A DNA stretch of 42,070 nucleotides from Lancefieldella parvula_C (GTDB lineage: Bacteria; Actinomycetota; Coriobacteriia; Coriobacteriales; Atopobiaceae), in NCBI RefSeq assembly GCF_000758945.1, contig NZ_JRND01000026.1:1-42070 (forward strand). Direction: 5' to 3'. The position numbers and the translations under genes are program-made. Positions 17,586 through 25,442 of this stretch are shown piece after piece. The first letter of the stretch is position 1. Every line of letters starts with the position of its first letter. Below the pieces are notes generated by a model. The model did not search any database. It saw only the letters and a list, made by a program, of their open reading frames with translations, and was not told the origin of the DNA.

Positions 17586-18284
17586 ATGAAAATTGGAATT
17601 ATCGGAGCCATGGAACCAGAGGTTGCGCTACTAAAAGCGCAGATGACCGTTGAGCGCACGTATGATCAGGCCCGTATGCAGTTTGTTGAAGGCCTTTTGG
17701 GAGATGTTTCTGTTGTTGTTGTACAGTCGGGAATTGGCAAGGTCAATGCTGCAGCATGCACGCAGATCCTGATTGATACGTTTGCAGTAACACATGTTAT
17801 TAATACTGGTATTGCAGGGCTTTTAAACCCTGAGCTACAGGTTGGGGATATTGTTATCTCCTCAGATTTAGTTCAACACGATATGAACGTTGGTCCTCTC
17901 AATTTTGCCGCTGGTCAAATTCCAGGTCTTCCAGTTTTCTCGTTTACAGCAGATGAGAGTCTTATTGAGCGCGCACTTGCATCAGCCAAAGAAGTAGCTC
18001 CTCAACTGCAGGTTATTTCTGGCCGCGTTGCTTCAGGAGATCAGTTTGTAAGTTCATCAGAGTTAGCAGACCACATCTACACAACGTTTGGTGCTGACTG
18101 TTGCGAGATGGAGGGCGCCTCAATTGCTCAGGTTGCTTGGCTTAACCACACACCGTTTGTGGTGATTAGGCTTATGTCCGATAAGCCCGGCACTACTTCA
18201 AGCGTTGATTATCTAACGTTTGAGCGCGAGGCTTCTGAGCGCTCTGCCAGAATTACTGCAGCTATTATCAAAAAGCTTGCCTAG
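17586..18284 (+). CDS. mtnN: 5'-methylthioadenosine/S-adenosylhomocysteine nucleosidase
   Basis: A 232-residue cytosolic nucleosidase that removes adenine from MTA, SAH and 5'-deoxyadenosine. It serves methionine salvage and relief of SAM-enzyme product inhibition, and provides S-ribosylhomocysteine for LuxS where that enzyme exists. Family signatures: N-terminal MKIGIIGAMEPEV (with the catalytic-region glutamate near residue 12), GIGKVNAA, NTGIAG, and EMEGASIAQVAW (purine and ribose contacts), then SDKPG with the catalytic aspartate. The length is exactly typical. The start codon lies 1 nt after the mscS stop, so the genes are coupled. No terminator is evident directly after it; a short tandem repeat follows. 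Confidence 0.96.
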   Translation: MKIGIIGAMEPEVALLKAQMTVERTYDQARMQFVEGLLGDVSVVVVQSGIGKVNAAACTQILIDTFAVTHVINTGIAGLLNPELQVGDIVISSDLVQHDMNVGPLNFAAGQIPGLPVFSFTADESLIERALASAKEVAPQLQVISGRVASGDQFVSSSELADHIYTTFGADCCEMEGASIAQVAWLNHTPFVVIRLMSDKPGTTSSVDYLTFEREASERSARITAAIIKKLA

Positions 18285-18307
18285 TAATTAGGCGCGCATT
18301 TCTGAGT

Positions 18308-18372
18308 AACTCTTCTGGGTTACCTGGGCAACTCTTCTAGGACAACTGGGTAGTTCTTCTGGGCCAGCTTGT
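18308..18372. repeat. Three imperfect 22-bp tandem repeats
   Basis: Units begin at 18308 (AACTCTTCTGGG), 18330 (AACTCTTCTAGG) and 18352 (AGTTCTTCTGGG) at an exact 22-bp period. They lie in the 221-nt gap between mtnN and the phosphate transporter. The 22-bp step is two helical turns, so all copies face the same side of the DNA. Confidence 0.7.
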
Positions 18373-18453
18373 AATTTGCATAAGAGGGATATCGAGGCGT
18401 AAGAAACAACTTGCGCTGATTTAGCTATTCGAATGTTTTTAAACATAATTGAA

Positions 18454-18463
18454 CGATATATCG
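18454..18463. promoter_or_regulatory. CGATATATCG palindrome upstream of the phosphate transporter
   Basis: A perfect 10-bp palindrome about 43 nt before the PiT gene start, within an AT-rich stretch suitable for a promoter. It is a possible operator, but no phosphate-regulon regulator is visible in the window. Confidence 0.3.
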
Positions 18464-18505
18464 ATTATCATTGTCCCGTTATGAAAGTGGTTTGAAAGGT
18501 ACCGA

Positions 18506-19555
18506 ATGATAACCCTCGGACACTTTTTTGAGATGATGGTTGCCAATCCGTTTTTGGCCCTCGTCATTGTCCTTGTTTTTGGATGCATCTTTGTAAATGG
18601 TGCAACCGACGCGGCTAATGCTATTGCAGAGGCTGTTGGAACTCGTTCAATTAAAGTTAACCATGCAATTATCATGAGTGTTGTATGCAACTTTGTTGGT
18701 TTGGTGGCTATGTGCCTCATTTCAACTGCAGTTGCAGACACAATTTTGGGTATGGTTGACTTTGGTAGTAATAACCATGAGGCTCTTGTTGCTCTTGCCG
18801 CAGGCTGTGTTGGTATTGTTACTTGGGCAGTAGGAGCTTGGGCTTTAGGTATTCCAACTTCTGAGTCACACGCCCTTATTGCAGGTCTCACCGGTGCAGC
18901 ACTTGCTATTCATGGTGATTTTGGTGCAGTTAACTGGGGCGAGTGGAGCAAGGTTTTAATTGGTCTGCTCTTCTCAACCACATTAGGTTTTGCCGCTGGT
19001 TGGATTATTGTTAAAGCAATTAACAAGTTTTGTGTAAACGTTGATCGACAACGCGCTGATGAGATGTTTGGCCATTTGCAAGTTGTTGGCTCAGCATTTG
19101 TTGCTGCTATGCATGGTGCACAGGATGGTCAGAAGTTCATGTCCATTGCTATGCTTGCAATTGCACTTTCAGCAGGTCATGGAGCTGCTGGTGCAGATGT
19201 ATTCCCGCTCTGGTTGCAGGTACTGTGTGCTGCTCTTATGTCTATCGGCACTGCAATTGGCGGAAGAAAGATTATTAAAAAAGTCGGAATGGAAATGGTA
19301 AAGCTTGAGCGTTATCAGGGCTTTGCTGCGTCTTTCTCGGCATCTGCATCTTTGCTGCTTTCCACACTGACTGGTCTTCCTGTTTCAACAACTCATACAA
19401 AAATGACCGCCATGATGGGCGCGGGTGCTGCAAAAAATATTCGTTCAGTTAACTGGGGTGTTGCAAAAGAAATGGTAGCAGCATGGGTGTTTACTTTCCC
19501 TGGCTGCGGACTTATTGGTTTTCTTTTTGCAAAACTGTTCCTGATGATTTTCTAA
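18506..19555 (+). CDS. Inorganic phosphate transporter, PiT family
   Basis: A 349-residue cation-coupled phosphate permease with about ten membrane helices in two inverted repeats. The PiT signatures appear in both halves: NGATDAANAIAEAVGTR (about 31-47) with IPTSESHALIAG, and LPVSTTHTKMTAMMGAG near the C-terminus. The length suits the shorter bacterial PitA forms. The start ATG follows GAAAGG. The next gene, 58 nt downstream, encodes a DUF47/PhoU-like protein; pairing of PiT with DUF47 is a well-known arrangement in which the partner controls or assists uptake. The first phosphate-binding motif has NGATDAAN where NGFNDAAN is usual, a conservative change. Confidence 0.94.
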   Translation: MITLGHFFEMMVANPFLALVIVLVFGCIFVNGATDAANAIAEAVGTRSIKVNHAIIMSVVCNFVGLVAMCLISTAVADTILGMVDFGSNNHEALVALAAGCVGIVTWAVGAWALGIPTSESHALIAGLTGAALAIHGDFGAVNWGEWSKVLIGLLFSTTLGFAAGWIIVKAINKFCVNVDRQRADEMFGHLQVVGSAFVAAMHGAQDGQKFMSIAMLAIALSAGHGAAGADVFPLWLQVLCAALMSIGTAIGGRKIIKKVGMEMVKLERYQGFAASFSASASLLLSTLTGLPVSTTHTKMTAMMGAGAAKNIRSVNWGVAKEMVAAWVFTFPGCGLIGFLFAKLFLMIF

Positions 19556-19613
19556 GTACGTATAACTGTCTTTTACGAGTTCTATTGAACCACTCAACTT
19601 TATTGGAGGATTC

Positions 19614-20234
19614 ATGCTAGGTAAGCCAAAAGAGGACGTCTTCTACACCATGTTCCGCGAGTTTGGCGACAAAATTGTAGAAACCGCTGAAGAGTATGTG
19701 GTCATTATGGAAGGCTTTCCCGAGACTGCTGCACGTATTCCTCAGATGAAGGTTTACGAGCGTGAGTGTGACGAGAAGGTCCAGCACATTATGAAGGAGC
19801 TTTACGCTTCCTTTGTCACACCATTTGAGCGTGAGGACATCTCTGACTTGGCGCTTCGTCTTGATGACATCGTTGACGGAATGAATTCTGTTGCGGAGCG
19901 CCTTGATCTCTTTAACGTTGACGACACTCGTAAAGAGGCTATGCAGCTTGCTGAACTTACCCTTCGCGCATGCAAGACGGTCCGGGAGATGCTGAGTGTT
20001 TTGAGTGATTACAAGAAAGATCCTACCGTTATGGAGAAGGCTATTGCAGTTGGACATGTTGAGGACGAGGGAGACCTTATTTACCACAACGCACTCTCTC
20101 GCTTGTTCCGTGATGAAATGCCTGGTCGCCACACCGTTGCTTGGCTTCGTATTTTTGACCGCATGGAGACTGTTCTGGATTCCTGTGACGACGCGGCGGG
20201 AGTTGTTCGCTCCGTCGTTATGAAAAACGCTTAA
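19614..20234 (+). CDS. DUF47 family PhoU-like protein, partner of the PiT transporter
   Basis: A 206-residue all-helical cytosolic protein of the DUF47/YkaA family, distantly related to PhoU. It has the repeated acidic metal-binding helices expected of this fold (EREC/DEKV, EREDISDLALRLDDIVDGMN, HVEDEGDLIYHNAL, FDRMETVLDSCDDAAGVV). These proteins sit beside PiT permeases and are thought to regulate them or bind metal clusters. The ATG has a strong GGAGG. Convincing co-transcription: same strand, short gap, no terminator before it and a strong one after it. Confidence 0.92.
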   Translation: MLGKPKEDVFYTMFREFGDKIVETAEEYVVIMEGFPETAARIPQMKVYERECDEKVQHIMKELYASFVTPFEREDISDLALRLDDIVDGMNSVAERLDLFNVDDTRKEAMQLAELTLRACKTVREMLSVLSDYKKDPTVMEKAIAVGHVEDEGDLIYHNALSRLFRDEMPGRHTVAWLRIFDRMETVLDSCDDAAGVVRSVVMKNA

Positions 20235-20265
20235 GTTCATTTTCTGCTAACGGTATATACAGACT

Positions 20266-20296
20266 AAAAACTGCCTTCCGCCGGGAGGCAGTTTTT
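20266..20296 (+). terminator. Intrinsic terminator of the PiT-DUF47 unit
   Basis: AAAAACTGCCT pairs with AGGCAGTTTTT, extended by TCC/GGG, leaving a 3-nt loop. The T-run is part of the stem. The core AACTGCCT is also found in the hairpin at 85-124. Confidence 0.92.
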
Positions 20297-20308
20297 ATAT
20301 TCTCTTTT

Positions 20309-20330
20309 TGTCCGGTATTGGGGTTAAACT
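20309..20330 (+). promoter_or_regulatory. Putative promoter element of the alkaline-shock operon
   Basis: TGTCCGG, a GGGG block and a TAAACT hexamer (20325-20330), 28 nt before the first start codon of the operon. It matches the element upstream of pcrA at 17 of 22 positions. The -10-like hexamer is reasonable, but there is no clear -35. Confidence 0.4.
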
Positions 20331-20357
20331 GTTTATATAAAAGAAAGTGGAGGTGCC

Positions 20358-21053
20358 ATGAGCGGCTTCAAGCGTTTTTGCTACATACTCTATGTTTTTG
20401 CAAGTGCTTTTGTGTTTTTAGCCCTTGCTTTAACGTGGTTTGGTCCTTGGACACATCAGGCAACTAATCTCTTGTTTAACAAGCCCTACCTTATTGCTCT
20501 TAACGCTTGTGCGGCTATTAGCATCTTTGGTCTTGTTGTGGTGTTGTTCAGAGCTCTATTCATTAGAAAAACGGTAAAGCTCACGGTTGCAACAGTTGAA
20601 GGCGGAACAATCTCCGTCACTAAAGATGCCATTTCTTCTCAGGCAGCCCATATTATTGAAGAAGATGGAACTTGCCTTGCACACCGTGTTAACGTGCAGA
20701 TTTCTAAGAACAATTCTGTAGCCGTACAGATTGATATTCTCCCCAAAGAGCCTGTTGATGTCACCGCAAAGGGCTCTGAGTTCTATAACGCTCTTCAGTC
20801 TGGTCTTGCCATTGTGTGCGGACCTTGCGTTTCTAGCATTAATCTTTCTTTTATCAAGCCAAGTTCCTTCTCGCCAAAAGATGAAGAAGGCGCGTCTTTG
20901 TCTCAGTCAAAAGAGGTTGTGCCAGAACCAGAGACTGTAGAAGAGCAATCTTACGAGCAACCTTCCACTCAAGCCGCTGCTCAGCAGACTGGTAAAGACA
21001 TTCGATTGAGTATTTCAGAGCCAGATGCAAAGGAGGTCACAGACAATGGATAA
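20358..21053 (+). CDS. AmaP-like membrane anchor of the alkaline-shock protein
   Basis: A 231-residue protein with two N-terminal membrane helices (about 8-30 and 44-68), a cytosolic alpha/beta region (about 75-170) and an acidic, Gln/Glu-rich disordered tail. This is the architecture of AmaP (DUF2838-type alkaline shock response membrane anchors), which tethers Asp23 to the membrane. Sequence recognition alone would be moderate. The call rests mainly on context: the next two genes encode a DUF2273 membrane protein and Asp23, the conserved three-gene order of many Gram-positive bacteria. ATG preceded by AGTGGAGG. It overlaps the next gene by 8 nt. Confidence 0.8.
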   Translation: MSGFKRFCYILYVFASAFVFLALALTWFGPWTHQATNLLFNKPYLIALNACAAISIFGLVVVLFRALFIRKTVKLTVATVEGGTISVTKDAISSQAAHIIEEDGTCLAHRVNVQISKNNSVAVQIDILPKEPVDVTAKGSEFYNALQSGLAIVCGPCVSSINLSFIKPSSFSPKDEEGASLSQSKEVVPEPETVEEQSYEQPSTQAAAQQTGKDIRLSISEPDAKEVTDNG

Positions 21054-21288
21054 TAGCTTCTTTCAGAAGATGCAGGAGAAGTGCAAAAAATACGTCGTTG
21101 ACCATCCAGGTGCCATTATTGGCGGATTTTTAGGCCTCTTGTTTGCAATTTTTTTGTTTACGTTTGGCCTTTTTAAAATGCTAGTTGTTGCATTGTTTGT
21201 GTTGGTTGGAGTTGCCATCGGTCAGATTTTTGACGGAAAGGCAACCATTTTGGCAAAGATTCGTTCCTTATTTACGGATAGAAACTAG
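21046..21288 (+). CDS. DUF2273-like small membrane protein
   Basis: An 80-residue protein with two closely spaced hydrophobic helices (about 20-40 and 42-60) containing GAIIGGFLGLL and a basic C-terminal end. This is the size and pattern of the small integral membrane protein found between amaP and asp23. The start at 21046 is chosen because AAAGGAGG lies nine bases upstream; a longer reading frame opening at 21025 lacks a ribosome-binding site. It overlaps the end of the AmaP-like gene by 8 nt, implying translational coupling. Confidence 0.82.
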   Translation: MDNSFFQKMQEKCKKYVVDHPGAIIGGFLGLLFAIFLFTFGLFKMLVVALFVLVGVAIGQIFDGKATILAKIRSLFTDRN

Positions 21289-21301
21289 ATAGGAGAGAGC
21301 T

Positions 21302-21790
21302 GTGGCAGAAGAGCTTACTAATTCGCAAGAGACCACCTCTGAAGAAATTGTTCCTGCAGAAGAAACAACAGATGTTCCTTCCGATGCAGATCTTGAGGAT
21401 ACAGACTCTCTTACCTTCTCTGGTGGAGTTGTCGAGAAGATCGTCTCGTTGGCTTTACGTGACGTCACCAACGTGGTGGGCGCTCGTGGAAACTGGCTTA
21501 ACAGAGTTCAGGATGTACTTGGTGCATCTGATACGGCTAAAGGTGTCACTGTAGAGGTGCTGCCTGATAGCTCGCTAAATGTTACCGTTTCTGTACTTAT
21601 TAAATATGGTTCTTATGCGCCTCAGATTTTTGAAGACGTTAAACATACAGTTGTCGAGAAAATCACCGGTATGACAGGCCTTGAAGTTTCTGGTGTTAAC
21701 CTACGAATTGAAGATGTTTTGACCGAAGAAGAATACGATCGCCTAAAACATCGTCCAGAAGAGCCTGAACAGCTAGACAAAGAAGAGTAA
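21302..21790 (+). CDS. Asp23/Gls24 family envelope stress protein
   Basis: A 162-residue cytosolic protein with an acidic, disordered N-terminus (1-40) and a DUF322 core. The core shows FSGGVVEKIVSLALRDV (about 39-55), GVTVEVLPDSSLNVTVSVLIKYG and VVEKITGMTGLEVSGVNLRIEDV, the hallmark order of Asp23/Gls24. Asp23 is membrane-tethered through AmaP and supports envelope homeostasis under alkaline or other stress. It starts with GTG, preceded by AGGAGAG. It ends the three-gene operon; no hairpin with a T-run directly follows. Confidence 0.94.
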   Translation: MAEELTNSQETTSEEIVPAEETTDVPSDADLEDTDSLTFSGGVVEKIVSLALRDVTNVVGARGNWLNRVQDVLGASDTAKGVTVEVLPDSSLNVTVSVLIKYGSYAPQIFEDVKHTVVEKITGMTGLEVSGVNLRIEDVLTEEEYDRLKHRPEEPEQLDKEE

Positions 21791-21880
21791 AGTACGCTAA
21801 AGTTGCACTGTTTTACGCTTTTATAGTAATTGTTTTATTGTTTTGTCACTACAAGCTCCCTAAGCGCAAGGAGTTTTACC

Positions 21881-24352
21881 ATGAAAAGGCTTTCACGTTG
21901 GAGCATGGCGATTGTTGCTACGTTTGTGCTAGCACTCTCGCTCGTTGGAGGACTTGCAAAGCAAGCACTCGCAGACACCACCCCTGTTACCTCAGAGGCT
22001 GAGCTGCTGGCTGCTATTGCTGCTGCTCCAGCAGATGGTTCGCAGACTATCGTTCAGGTAAATGCGGACTTTACCATTACTGCTCCAGTCCAGGTTCCAG
22101 CTAATAAGAACATTAGGTTGATGGGTACTGGAACTATCACAAGTGCCATGACCGGCTCTAATTTCTATATGTTCAAGATTGCTTCTGGCGGCGCAGTTAC
22201 TCTTGATGGCGCCACCATTGATGGCAACAACACTGCATTTGCCGTTGAGAACCGTGGTAGCTTTACCTTGCTTCGTGGCGTTATTAAAAACGGTAAGGCA
22301 AAACCTACACCTGGAAATAACGGCGTAGTTCTTACTACTGGCGCTGGCGCAAAATTTGTTATGGCCGGCGGCACCATTCAGGACAGCACGGTTGCTAACG
22401 CTCTTGGTGGCGCAGTTACTGTTGCAAATGGTGCAACAGGTGAGCTCCGTGACGGTACCATTCAGAACACTACTCTTACCAATCAGTACTCCGGTAGCGT
22501 TTTGGTAAGAAATGCAGATTTCACTATGACTGGCGGAACCATCACTGGGGGCGATGCTTCTTCTACCATTAATTCTTCTGGTGGTCTGATGCTCTATGCC
22601 TTGGATCCAAACGGTGAGACAACAACAGCCACTATGGGTGGTGGATATATCACTAACAATAAGGCTGTTGAAGGTGCAGGCGTCTACATTTACGCAGGTA
22701 ATCCTCAGTTTGGTGATTCTAAGTCAAAGGCAGACTTTACCTTCAACGGTGGCTCTATTACTAATAATGTTGCTTCTGAGTCCGGTGGTGGTATCTACGT
22801 AATCTGGAACGGCAACGTTGTTATGAATAACGGCATCATCAAGAACAACACTGCTGGCATTGCTGGCGGTGGCGTTGCTACCTACGACCAGTTTGTTGGT
22901 GTTGTTGGTGGTCAGAAGGTTCCTTATTCCAAGGTTGGTGCTCCATGGAATAACTGGCCAAACATTTATCGCGCTGGCTTCACCATGAATGGTGGCTCTA
23001 TTGACGGAAACAAGGTCACTAGTAATGGCACCAACCAGCTTGGCGATAAGGGTGTTGGTGCTGGTATTTATGTTGCATCTGCTAATGTAACCCTTAATGC
23101 TGGTGAAATTATCAATAACACTGCAAATGACCAGGGCGGCGCAGTTTACGTTGCTTCTGTTCCTTATGTTGTCCACATTAATAACGCACTTATTAAGAAC
23201 AACACCGCAACTGTTATTGGTGGTGGTGCTTGGTTCTGCCCAACCGGTGTAGCTGAATTCCACTCCAAAAATGGCGTAGCATTCTTCAACAACACCGCAA
23301 ATGGTGCTGGTGATGAGATTGCAACCGTTCGCGGTGCAGGTGAATCTGCTGGTGCAACTATTTCTGATTATATGCTTGGTGGTGCCTCTGCACATTGGAC
23401 TAAGGATGGCGCGGTTACCATCAACCTTCCTTCAATCCTTGGTGAAGCTGATCCAGCTGCTGCACGTCATACTACTGAAGAAGTAAGCAATATCGTTAAC
23501 AACACCGATATGCTTGCTCTTGAGTCTAATCTTCGTTATAGCTCTATCGCCGCAGCACAGAATAAGGCTCAGCTGATTATTTCTGGAAATACTGCACAGC
23601 GTGGTGGTGGTATTGGCTCCAACGGTACCGTTATTACTGGTGAAGAGGGTACTCAGGATGTAACCGTTAAGAAGGTTTGGGATACTTCTGCAAACCCAGA
23701 TGCAGTTATTCCAGAGACGCTTACTGTTTATCTAAAGGCAGATGGATATGTTGTTGACTCCGTTGAGCTTTCTGCAGCTAATAACTGGGAGCATACATTC
23801 CACGGTCTTCCTGATAACGTAACTTTGAGCTTTACAGAAGGAACCGTAGTCGGTTGGACTGCTCAGACTCCTGAGGTTAATGGTAACGTTACTACCCTGA
23901 CCAATAAGGCCGACGCTCCCGTGACTCGTGATGTCCCAGTAACCAAGGTTTGGAACGGTACAAAGAAGGATTCTGTAACCGTTCACCTGCTTGCTGATGG
24001 TGTTGACACTGGTCAGACCCTTGTCCTTTCTGAGGCAAACAATTGGACCGGTTCGTTTGTTGGTGTAAATCTTTACGCAGCAGATAATCACGTCATTGCT
24101 TACACCGTTTCTGAGGATGCTATCGAGGGTTACACTTCTGAGATAACTGGTGATATGGCTAATGGCTTTACCATTACCAACACCGAGACTCCAGTTACTC
24201 CAACTCCAACTCCAGAGAAGCCTGGTAAGAAGCGTAAGCATCGCACGCCTGATACTGGTGACGCAAGCGTTGTAGCTATGGTTGCTTTTGCAACAGTTGG
24301 TGCTGGCTTTGTTGGTGTTGGAGCATATGCTCGTACTCGTAAAGAGCAGTAA
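21881..24352 (+). CDS. Large wall-anchored surface protein: beta-helix plus two Cna-B modules
   Basis: An 823-residue exported protein. A signal peptide (1-31, ending ALA before DTTPVTS) is followed by a right-handed beta-helix region (about 55-545) made of repeated GGT/SI-x-x-N and IKNNTA turns, as in polymorphic or pectate-lyase-like adhesins. Two Cna-B (collagen-binding B-type) domains follow (about 591-680 and 684-767), each beginning VTKVW, then a short TPTPTPEKPGKKRK linker. The C-terminal signal is TPDTG (789-793), hydrophobic helix, basic tail. Threonine replaces the usual leucine of LPXTG, so a variant sortase or altered specificity is implied. The start at 21881 follows AAGGAG; an earlier in-frame start would displace the signal peptide. 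Probably an adhesin, possibly pilus-like through Cna-B isopeptide bonds. Confidence 0.9.
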   Translation: MKRLSRWSMAIVATFVLALSLVGGLAKQALADTTPVTSEAELLAAIAAAPADGSQTIVQVNADFTITAPVQVPANKNIRLMGTGTITSAMTGSNFYMFKIASGGAVTLDGATIDGNNTAFAVENRGSFTLLRGVIKNGKAKPTPGNNGVVLTTGAGAKFVMAGGTIQDSTVANALGGAVTVANGATGELRDGTIQNTTLTNQYSGSVLVRNADFTMTGGTITGGDASSTINSSGGLMLYALDPNGETTTATMGGGYITNNKAVEGAGVYIYAGNPQFGDSKSKADFTFNGGSITNNVASESGGGIYVIWNGNVVMNNGIIKNNTAGIAGGGVATYDQFVGVVGGQKVPYSKVGAPWNNWPNIYRAGFTMNGGSIDGNKVTSNGTNQLGDKGVGAGIYVASANVTLNAGEIINNTANDQGGAVYVASVPYVVHINNALIKNNTATVIGGGAWFCPTGVAEFHSKNGVAFFNNTANGAGDEIATVRGAGESAGATISDYMLGGASAHWTKDGAVTINLPSILGEADPAAARHTTEEVSNIVNNTDMLALESNLRYSSIAAAQNKAQLIISGNTAQRGGGIGSNGTVITGEEGTQDVTVKKVWDTSANPDAVIPETLTVYLKADGYVVDSVELSAANNWEHTFHGLPDNVTLSFTEGTVVGWTAQTPEVNGNVTTLTNKADAPVTRDVPVTKVWNGTKKDSVTVHLLADGVDTGQTLVLSEANNWTGSFVGVNLYAADNHVIAYTVSEDAIEGYTSEITGDMANGFTITNTETPVTPTPTPEKPGKKRKHRTPDTGDASVVAMVAFATVGAGFVGVGAYARTRKEQ

Positions 24353-24377
24353 GCAACACACATACACTTAGTATGCA

Positions 24378-24411
24378 GATCCCCCGCTTTTATAAAAAGC
24401 GGGGGATCTTT
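24378..24411 (+). terminator. Intrinsic terminator of the beta-helix surface protein
   Basis: A 14-bp perfect stem (GATCCCCCGCTTTT with its complement) around a 3-nt loop, followed by a short T-run, 25 nt beyond the stop. Confidence 0.92.
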
Positions 24412-24577
24412 GTCAGAAGGACGATTCCTTGTTTTAACTGGAGATGTTTACGTTCACCGAATTTGCCAACCGTTTAACCAATAAGAGTGTTCTTCTCGCC
24501 AGGAGAGATTAGAGAAGAACGACAATACTACTAGGTGGATAGTGAGTATCTGCATGAGTACCTTATTGGAGGTTGTT

Positions 24578-25342
24578 ATGGAGCTCAAAGCTGATAAAAA
24601 GGTAATTGTCGAGCGTAATAACAAGGTTGTGTATGACAACGGAGACACAGTTGTTAAGGTGTTCAGCGGAAGCAAACCTTCTGCTGATATTATGAATGAG
24701 GCTTTAAACCTCACTCGTGCTGAGCAGGCTGGCATCAACGTTCCTTCTCTTGTAGAGATTAGTAAGGTTGGTAATTGCTGGGCTGTTTCAACCAGAAAAG
24801 TTGAAGGCAAAACAATTAGGCAGCTTATTGAGGAGCATCCAGAAAAAGAGGACGAGTATCTCAATAAGTTTGTCGATATTGAGCTGGCTATTCACGCTCA
24901 TAAGGCACCGCTTCTTACTCGTCAAAAAGACAAGTTCACCCGAATGATTAACAGCATTCCAGATATTCTTGATGAGGCTACAAGGTATGAGCTTCTGCTC
25001 AAGCTTGATGGTATGAAGCCTCACACTAAGGTCTGTCATGGTGACTTTGTTCCTTCCAACGTTATTCTCGCCGAAGATGGCGCTCCTGTAATTCTTGACT
25101 GGGCCCATGCGACACAAGGCAATGGTGCTGCAGACTGCGCTACAACTTATCTGCACCTGCTTCTTCATGGTGATGAGGAACTTGCCGAGAAATACATCAA
25201 TCTTTATTGCACTAAGCAGGGCTGCACTCGTCAGTATGTAAATGAATGGCTTGGCATTATTGCTGCAGCAGAGCTTGCTCGCGGTCGTGTAAAAGAAACA
25301 GAGTTCCTGCTCAAGTGGGTAAATGTTTTTGATGCAATGTAG
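24578..25342 (+). CDS. APH-family phosphotransferase (aminoglycoside/choline kinase-like)
   Basis: A 254-residue small-molecule kinase of the protein-kinase-like APH superfamily. The catalytic loop HGDFVPSN begins at about residue 154 and the metal-binding ILDWAHA (in place of DFG/IDW) follows about 20 residues later. The N-terminal lobe is compact, with the nucleotide-binding lysine likely in VVKVF. This family phosphorylates diverse hydroxyl groups (choline, homoserine, sugars, aminoglycosides); the substrate cannot be inferred, and resistance should not be assumed. The start is at 24578 because GGAGG lies five bases upstream; an earlier ATG at 24554 has no such site. Single-gene unit with its own terminator. 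Confidence 0.86.
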   Translation: MELKADKKVIVERNNKVVYDNGDTVVKVFSGSKPSADIMNEALNLTRAEQAGINVPSLVEISKVGNCWAVSTRKVEGKTIRQLIEEHPEKEDEYLNKFVDIELAIHAHKAPLLTRQKDKFTRMINSIPDILDEATRYELLLKLDGMKPHTKVCHGDFVPSNVILAEDGAPVILDWAHATQGNGAADCATTYLHLLLHGDEELAEKYINLYCTKQGCTRQYVNEWLGIIAAAELARGRVKETEFLLKWVNVFDAM

Positions 25343-25369
25343 TTGGTTACAAGAACTTTAAACTAGCTG

Positions 25370-25399
25370 AGAAGAGCCTCGTCAGGGGCTCTTCTTTTA
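25370..25399 (+). terminator. Intrinsic terminator after the APH-type kinase
   Basis: AGAAGAGCC pairs with GGCTCTTCT with an inner TC/GG extension and a GTCA loop, followed by TTTT. Confidence 0.9.
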
Positions 25400-25442
25400 T
25401 TACACTTCTTGTCATTACATAAAGAGACACAAGGAGTTAGTC

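Noticed and set aside
24578..25342. Calling the APH-type kinase an aminoglycoside resistance gene
   Set aside because: Only the general kinase motifs are present; the same fold covers choline, sugar and homoserine kinases and nothing nearby suggests resistance.
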